Shown: in pieces, positions 59,717 to 64,000 of the stretch
Position numbering within the stretch: position 1 is the first letter of the stretch
Layout of the letters: the number at the start of each line of letters is the position of its first letter
Assembly (NCBI RefSeq): GCF_900091575.1
Contig: NZ_FMCR01000004.1
Location: 124,001 to 188,000, forward strand
From: Micromonospora saelicesensis
GTDB lineage: Bacteria; Actinomycetota; Actinomycetes; Mycobacteriales; Micromonosporaceae
Length of the DNA stretch: 64,000 nucleotides
Reading direction: 5' to 3'
The notes under the pieces: model-generated
Databases searched by the model: none
What the model was told of the DNA's origin: nothing
What the model saw: only the letters and a program-made list of their open reading frames with translations
Program-made: the position numbers and the translations under genes

Positions 59717-60691
59717 TCAGCCTGCCAGATCAGACCGCCCCGCGGCGTCCTCCGTTTCGGCGAGCAGGCCGACCACCGCGCGGGCAACCAGCCGGGGAAC
59801 CTCCAACTGCGCCACATGGCCGACGCCCTTGAGCATCATCAATCGGCTGTCCGGAATGACCCGGGCGGTCTGCGGCGCGACCCGCACGTCGACCAGACGG
59901 TCCTGCAGACCGCCCACCACCAGGGTCGGTGCGCGTACCGCCTCGGCGAGGCGCCACAGCGACCCCGGCCCGGGCAGGTACGCCCGCAGGAAGCTGGAGA
60001 CCAGCCCACGGAACGTCCGGACGTACGCGGCGGCGTAGTGCTCGGCCTCGTACCGCACCCGGATCTCCTCCAGCGCCTCGGCCCGGCGCTGATCGCAGAT
60101 CCGGCTGAGGTCGGCGACGCACGCCTCCAGCACCTGCTGGGCCATCACCTCGGGAGCAAGCTGGGTGAGGTGCCGGGCGACCAGCCGCTCACCTCGGGGA
60201 ATGGCGAGCACCGGCAGCATCCGCCCCTGCAACGAGCGCCGGAAATCCAGGAACGGCAGCGCCGGGGAGATCAGGGTGAGGGTGCGGACCAGATCCGGCC
60301 GGAGCCCGGCGACCTGGACCGCGACCGCGCCACCCAGCGAGTTGCCGAACAGGTGCACCGGCCCTCGACCGGAATGCTCGATCCAGCGGACGACCAGATC
60401 CGCGAAGGCCGGAATCGTGTAGCTCGGGCCTGGCTCGCTACGGCCGAAGCCGGGCAGGTCGATGGCCTGACCGTCCAGCCGGTCGGCGAGCAGCCCGGCC
60501 AGGTCGGTCCAGTTCTGCGACGACCCGCCCAACCCGTGCACGTACAGCGCCGGCTCCGCCCCGGCGGCGGTGGCCGGGGTGTCCCGGACGTACGTGGCCC
60601 GGCCGTCGAGGCGGACTTCCCGGCCCGGCCAGGGCGGTGGAACGCGGTCGTCGGGGAGCAGGTGGTCCGGCCAGAGGGTGGCGCGTCTCAT
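59717..60691 (-). CDS. Alpha/beta hydrolase, 324 aa
   Basis: Nucleophile elbow GNSLGGAV (Ser), acid candidate Asp in GGLQDRLVDVRVA, and His in GVGHVAQLEVPRL complete a catalytic triad; oxyanion HGLGGSSQNW near the N-terminus. Cytosolic. Stop lies 6 bp before the DUF3152 start at 59711, so they form an operon. Substrate unknown. Confidence 0.85.
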   Translation of the reverse strand: MRRATLWPDHLLPDDRVPPPWPGREVRLDGRATYVRDTPATAAGAEPALYVHGLGGSSQNWTDLAGLLADRLDGQAIDLPGFGRSEPGPSYTIPAFADLVVRWIEHSGRGPVHLFGNSLGGAVAVQVAGLRPDLVRTLTLISPALPFLDFRRSLQGRMLPVLAIPRGERLVARHLTQLAPEVMAQQVLEACVADLSRICDQRRAEALEEIRVRYEAEHYAAAYVRTFRGLVSSFLRAYLPGPGSLWRLAEAVRAPTLVVGGLQDRLVDVRVAPQTARVIPDSRLMMLKGVGHVAQLEVPRLVARAVVGLLAETEDAAGRSDLAG

Positions 60692-60714
60692 TGCTCCAGT
60701 CTGCCTCGAACCAC

Positions 60715-63700
60715 TCAGGACAGCAGCGCCTCCAGCCGACGGTTGACCGCCGCCAGCGTCGCCCGGACCACCGCCTGACGCGGATCACCCGCGACCAGGG
60801 CCGACCCGGCGAGCTGCTCGACCCAGCCCTCGCAGACCAGCAGCGCCACCACGGTGGCCACCTCGCAATTGCCGAACGGCACCACGGCCGCGTGTTCGAC
60901 GAAACAGCGCCCCCGCTCGGCGTTCTCGGCACCGCGCAGCAACTCGTCCACCGCGGCCGCCGCCGCCACCGCGCAGAGCCGCAACACGTAGCCGTCCACC
61001 GCCGGCCCGGTGGCGTACCCGGAGGCGCTGTCGCCCCCGGCCAGCAGCCGGACCTCCACGTTCGTGTCCAGGCCGAAGGTGCTGACCTGCACGTGGTCGA
61101 TCACCACTCGGGGCCCCGGCGTGCCGCCGGTCTCCAGCGGCCGGGACGGCGCCGACTCCGTCGTGGTCACCTGACCACCGGAGTACGACGTGCCCAGCGT
61201 CGCCGGGCTACCGGTCGCGGCGCCGGTCGGCGCGGACGAGACCGACCCGGGCTCCTCCACCGTGGCGCGCCCCCGGTGCGGAGCGTTCGATCGGCGGCGG
61301 CGCGTCGGGTCCGTGCCGGTCCGCTGCTCCGGGCCGGCCGGCGGGGACTCGACCCGACCGCCGGACGGGCGGGCGACCGTCGGCGACTCGGCCGACCGAA
61401 CCTCCCCGGGATCGCGCGAAGCCGCGTTTCGCGTCTCCGGGGTACGCCGCTCGGCGGGCTCGGCCGCGCGACGGCGAACCGGTGGAGGTGGCGTGCTGGG
61501 CAGGCCGGGCACGTTCTGCGGGGCCGCGGCCAACCCCATCCGCTCCTGGAGCAGTCGGGCCACCTGCCGGCTCACCTCGGCCGGGTCGGCACCGTCGGCC
61601 AGGTCCAGTCGCAGACTGTGCGCTCCCGCCGGCGTACGGCGCAGGGCCGCGTCGCGGACACCGGCCACCTCCCGGACGGCGTCCAGGATGGCGTTGACAT
61701 CGAACCCCTCGGGGCGCTCGCGCAGGGGGGCTGGCTCGTCGTCCCGGCGCAGGTGAGTGGCGATGCGGGCGAGTTCCGGGGTTTCGGCGGGTGGCTCCAC
61801 GGCTGGCGGCTCCGGCACGACGGGCACGTCCGGTTCCGCGGGGACGCGCTGCGGCAGCACCACCGCGCTCGCAGCCGACGGCCGGCCATCGTCGGCCGGC
61901 GACGTCGGGTCGGGTGCGGATCGGCGCGCCGCGTAGGCGGAGGCGGACGCCGGTGCGGGCTGATCGCGGCGGCCGGAACCCTTGGTGGCGGTGGGCGGGA
62001 CCGCTGCGGTGGCGTCAGTCGATGGCAAGCCGTTGACCGGCGCGGCCGGTGGGGGCGGCTCGACGGGTGACGGACCGGGCTCGGGTGTCGCCGGCCGGAG
62101 CCGGAACGGTGCGGTCGGTCGGACGTCGGGCCGGGACCGGCCGGGCGTCTCGCCTCCATCGCCCCGGCCGGCGCTGGCCGCCCGGCTGGCCGGCCATGAC
62201 GGGCGTTCTACCGGGGTGGCCGGGAGCCGGCCCTCGGACCAGTCCGGCCGCTCGGCCCGGGAACTGCTCGCAGTCGGCGAACCGCCGGTCCAGGACGAGC
62301 GCTCGGCGACCAGCGAGGGGCCTGCCGGAGCCGGTGGCGTGTCGGTCAGCGTGGGAGGTGGCCCGGCCGGAGCCGGAGGCGGGCCGGCGGGTGCCGGAGG
62401 TATCGCCTCGGCCGGTTCGGGCGGGTCGGCCGACGCCGGGCTGGAGGCCCACGAGGGCCGCGTCGGCGGGGAGCTGGCCGGTGCCGGATCGGCACCGGCG
62501 GCCCAGGACGGTCGCGTCGACGCCGCGCTGGTCGCGGGTGGTTCGGACCCGCCGGCCCAGGACGGTCGTACCGGCGGCACACTGGTCGCCGCCTCGGACC
62601 CGCCGGCCCAGGACGGCCGCACCGGCGGCACGCTGGTCGGCGTCGGATCGGACCCCCCGGCCCAGGAGGGCCGTGCGGGCGATGCGCTGGTGGGGTCGGG
62701 ATCGGCGCCGCCAGCCCAGGACGGACGGTCGGGCCGGGGTCCGCCGGTCGCCCCGGACCCCGCCCAGGACGGACGGTCGGCGGGCGGGCCACTGGTCGGC
62801 GTCGCACCACCCGCCCACGACGGACGGTCAGCCGGCGGACCACTGGTCGGCGTCGCACCACCCGCCCACGACGGACGCTCAGCGGGTGGTGCACTGGTCG
62901 GTTTTGCGGGGCGTTCCGGGGTGGACTCGGATTCGCCCCGGCCGGGTTCGTACGCCCGGGGCGGATCGGCGCGCACCGGCTCGTACGGGCGGGGCACCTC
63001 GGCGCGCACCGGCTCGTACGGCTGGTGGGGTTCGCCGACCCAGTCCGGTGCCGATTCGTCCCGTGCTGTCGGGCCAGCCGGCTCGTCGTCCTGGCGGGAC
63101 CAGGGCGGGGCCCACCCGCCACCCCAGCTCGGGCGGTTCCAGCTCGGCCCCGACCAGTCGGGCTCGATGGCCGACGACTCCCCGGCCCGGTGCGTTTCGC
63201 CGGGACGGTGCGCGTCCCCGGCGCGATGCGTCTCTGCCGGCCGGGCACCCTCGGCAGCGCGACCGGGTTCGCCCTCGTCGGCGGACGCGGCCGGGCCCGG
63301 GGTGCGTCCCGAGGTCGCCGCGGGCTCGGGTGCGAGCGGGTCCCGCCAGTCGCGTGGCGCGGTCGGACTCTCGTCGGCGGCCAGCCGCTCGCCGGTCGGT
63401 GCGTGGAAACCGGGCGGCACCTCGAAACCCGACGCCGCGGTGCCGACGGGCGGCACCTGGACGGCCGGCGGGGCCGAGGTGGGCAACCCGGGCTCGGCCC
63501 AGCGGGCACGGTGCGCGGCGGCCGGATCGACGGTGGAGTGTGGGGCGGGGCCCGGGTCGGGCTCGACGGCACCCTGCTCCGTCGGCGGTGCGGGACGTTG
63601 GGCGGGCACCACGAGCCGGTCGCTGGCGGCCCCGGGGCGACCCTCGGCGGTCAGCCCGGGCGGGGCGCTCACCGGCGTGGTGCGTCCCGCGGGCGGTTCG

Positions 63701-64000
63701 AGACCGGGGTGGTGAACGCCGTTGACGTCGTCCGGGTGGTGCGCGCCGTTGACGTGGTGGCCGTTGGTGCGGGCCGGCGACTCGGGGTCGCCCGACCGCC
63801 CGACCAGCGGCGATGGCAGATCGCCGTGCCGTGTCGAGGAGGTCCGCCAGCCCGACGCGGGGTCGGGCTGCCAGCGCGGCGCCTCATCCCGGGCGTCCTC
63901 GCGGTCGGCGGCTCGGGGCCACCCACCCGCCGGAGGCGCCCACCCACTGACGGCACGGCTCGGGTCGTCGTGCTGACCCGCTCCGTCACCGTGCTCTCCC
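60715..64000 (-). CDS. Giant Pro/Ser-rich repeat protein, right-edge partial, at least 1095 aa
   Basis: The frame stays open from a stop at 60715 to the window edge, so the N-terminus is outside. Most of the visible chain is disordered Pro/Ala/Ser/Asp-rich sequence. Between about 62440 and 62960 it has repeats of about 17 residues containing RPSWAGG (e.g. RPSWAGGATPTSGPPAD, period 51 bp). The last ~130 residues form a folded domain (VQVSTFGLDTNVEVRLLAGG, GYVLRLCAVAAAAAVDELLR) with a second conserved region just before (DVNAILDAVREVAGVRDAAL). Actinobacterial protein of unknown function; the folded end may bind a partner while the rest acts as a flexible linker. Confidence 0.8.
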   Translation of the reverse strand, partial: GEHGDGAGQHDDPSRAVSGWAPPAGGWPRAADREDARDEAPRWQPDPASGWRTSSTRHGDLPSPLVGRSGDPESPARTNGHHVNGAHHPDDVNGVHHPGLEPPAGRTTPVSAPPGLTAEGRPGAASDRLVVPAQRPAPPTEQGAVEPDPGPAPHSTVDPAAAHRARWAEPGLPTSAPPAVQVPPVGTAASGFEVPPGFHAPTGERLAADESPTAPRDWRDPLAPEPAATSGRTPGPAASADEGEPGRAAEGARPAETHRAGDAHRPGETHRAGESSAIEPDWSGPSWNRPSWGGGWAPPWSRQDDEPAGPTARDESAPDWVGEPHQPYEPVRAEVPRPYEPVRADPPRAYEPGRGESESTPERPAKPTSAPPAERPSWAGGATPTSGPPADRPSWAGGATPTSGPPADRPSWAGSGATGGPRPDRPSWAGGADPDPTSASPARPSWAGGSDPTPTSVPPVRPSWAGGSEAATSVPPVRPSWAGGSEPPATSAASTRPSWAAGADPAPASSPPTRPSWASSPASADPPEPAEAIPPAPAGPPPAPAGPPPTLTDTPPAPAGPSLVAERSSWTGGSPTASSSRAERPDWSEGRLPATPVERPSWPASRAASAGRGDGGETPGRSRPDVRPTAPFRLRPATPEPGPSPVEPPPPAAPVNGLPSTDATAAVPPTATKGSGRRDQPAPASASAYAARRSAPDPTSPADDGRPSAASAVVLPQRVPAEPDVPVVPEPPAVEPPAETPELARIATHLRRDDEPAPLRERPEGFDVNAILDAVREVAGVRDAALRRTPAGAHSLRLDLADGADPAEVSRQVARLLQERMGLAAAPQNVPGLPSTPPPPVRRRAAEPAERRTPETRNAASRDPGEVRSAESPTVARPSGGRVESPPAGPEQRTGTDPTRRRRSNAPHRGRATVEEPGSVSSAPTGAATGSPATLGTSYSGGQVTTTESAPSRPLETGGTPGPRVVIDHVQVSTFGLDTNVEVRLLAGGDSASGYATGPAVDGYVLRLCAVAAAAAVDELLRGAENAERGRCFVEHAAVVPFGNCEVATVVALLVCEGWVEQLAGSALVAGDPRQAVVRATLAAVNRRLEALLS

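Noticed and set aside
60637..63725. Long plus-strand frames opposite the giant repeat protein
   Set aside because: Low-complexity mirror of the minus-strand repeats; the minus frame has the conserved folded end and continues to the window edge.

Overview
The window is high-GC actinobacterial DNA with frequent GTG starts, tightly packed genes and actinobacterial housekeeping families (moeZ, proBA, nuo, DUF3152, SigE-type sigma factors). The gene mix and short intergenic repeats look most like Micromonosporaceae (Micromonospora type); that placement is inference, as no rRNA is present. Everything here was read by eye with no database search.

Layout. (1) 1-3.3 kb, chromosome: the N-terminal part of a membrane/GAF signalling protein running off the left edge, a 45-residue secreted peptide, a decayed epoxide-hydrolase gene with a 20-bp tandem expansion, and a secreted HAF-repeat protein. 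(2) 3.33-26.19 kb: an integrated actinomycete integrative and conjugative element (AICE, pSAM2/SLP1 type) in a tRNA-Tyr(GTA) gene. The tRNA 3' half is duplicated (3334-3385 and 26141-26192), and a 17-bp direct repeat lies about 80-100 bp inside each end. The element has a minus-strand backbone: a 131-residue conserved protein, a split FtsK/TraB translocase, small proteins, DUF2637/SpdB-like protein, HUH Rep, Xis and tyrosine integrase, mostly joined by 4-bp stop/start overlaps. A promoter with a large inverted repeat and a GntR regulator with a related palindrome form the likely control circuit. The middle holds regulators (PadR, GntR/UTRA), a glycosyltransferase, small Cys/His proteins and several frame-broken genes. 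(3) 18.06-25.49 kb, the element's cargo, visibly less GC-rich: a three-gene set (242-aa small protein, 727-aa SMC/Rad50-like ATPase with a CxxC pair, 706-aa protein with a C-terminal PD-(D/E)XK nuclease motif) followed by a KAP-family P-loop NTPase. This resembles ABC-three-component or Lamassu-type anti-phage systems in outline but I cannot assign it to a named type; it is the best candidate for a new system.

(4) 26.4-30.5 kb, chromosome: YajQ, a small protein plus DHFR-like reductase, an MFS exporter and HtpX, with short tandem repeats between them. (5) 30.7-45.8 kb: nuoB, C, H, I, J, K, L, M and N, all on the minus strand but split into nuoB / nuoCH / nuoIJKLMN by unrelated genes (Uma2, SnoaL-like, glutathionyl-hydroquinone reductase, zinc dehydrogenase, DUF2252, secreted protein). 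No nuoA, nuoD or nuoEFG is present, so this looks like an accessory complex-I-like cluster without the NADH module. (6) 46-52.6 kb: two paralogous SigE-type sigma factor plus membrane-protein pairs flanking an MFS transporter and a PLP decarboxylase. (7) 52.7-64 kb: an alkyltransferase-like DNA-repair protein, proB-proA, a terpene-cyclase-like toroid protein, moeZ, two tandem DUF3152 metzincin-like proteins, an alpha/beta hydrolase, and a giant Pro-rich repeat protein running off the right edge.
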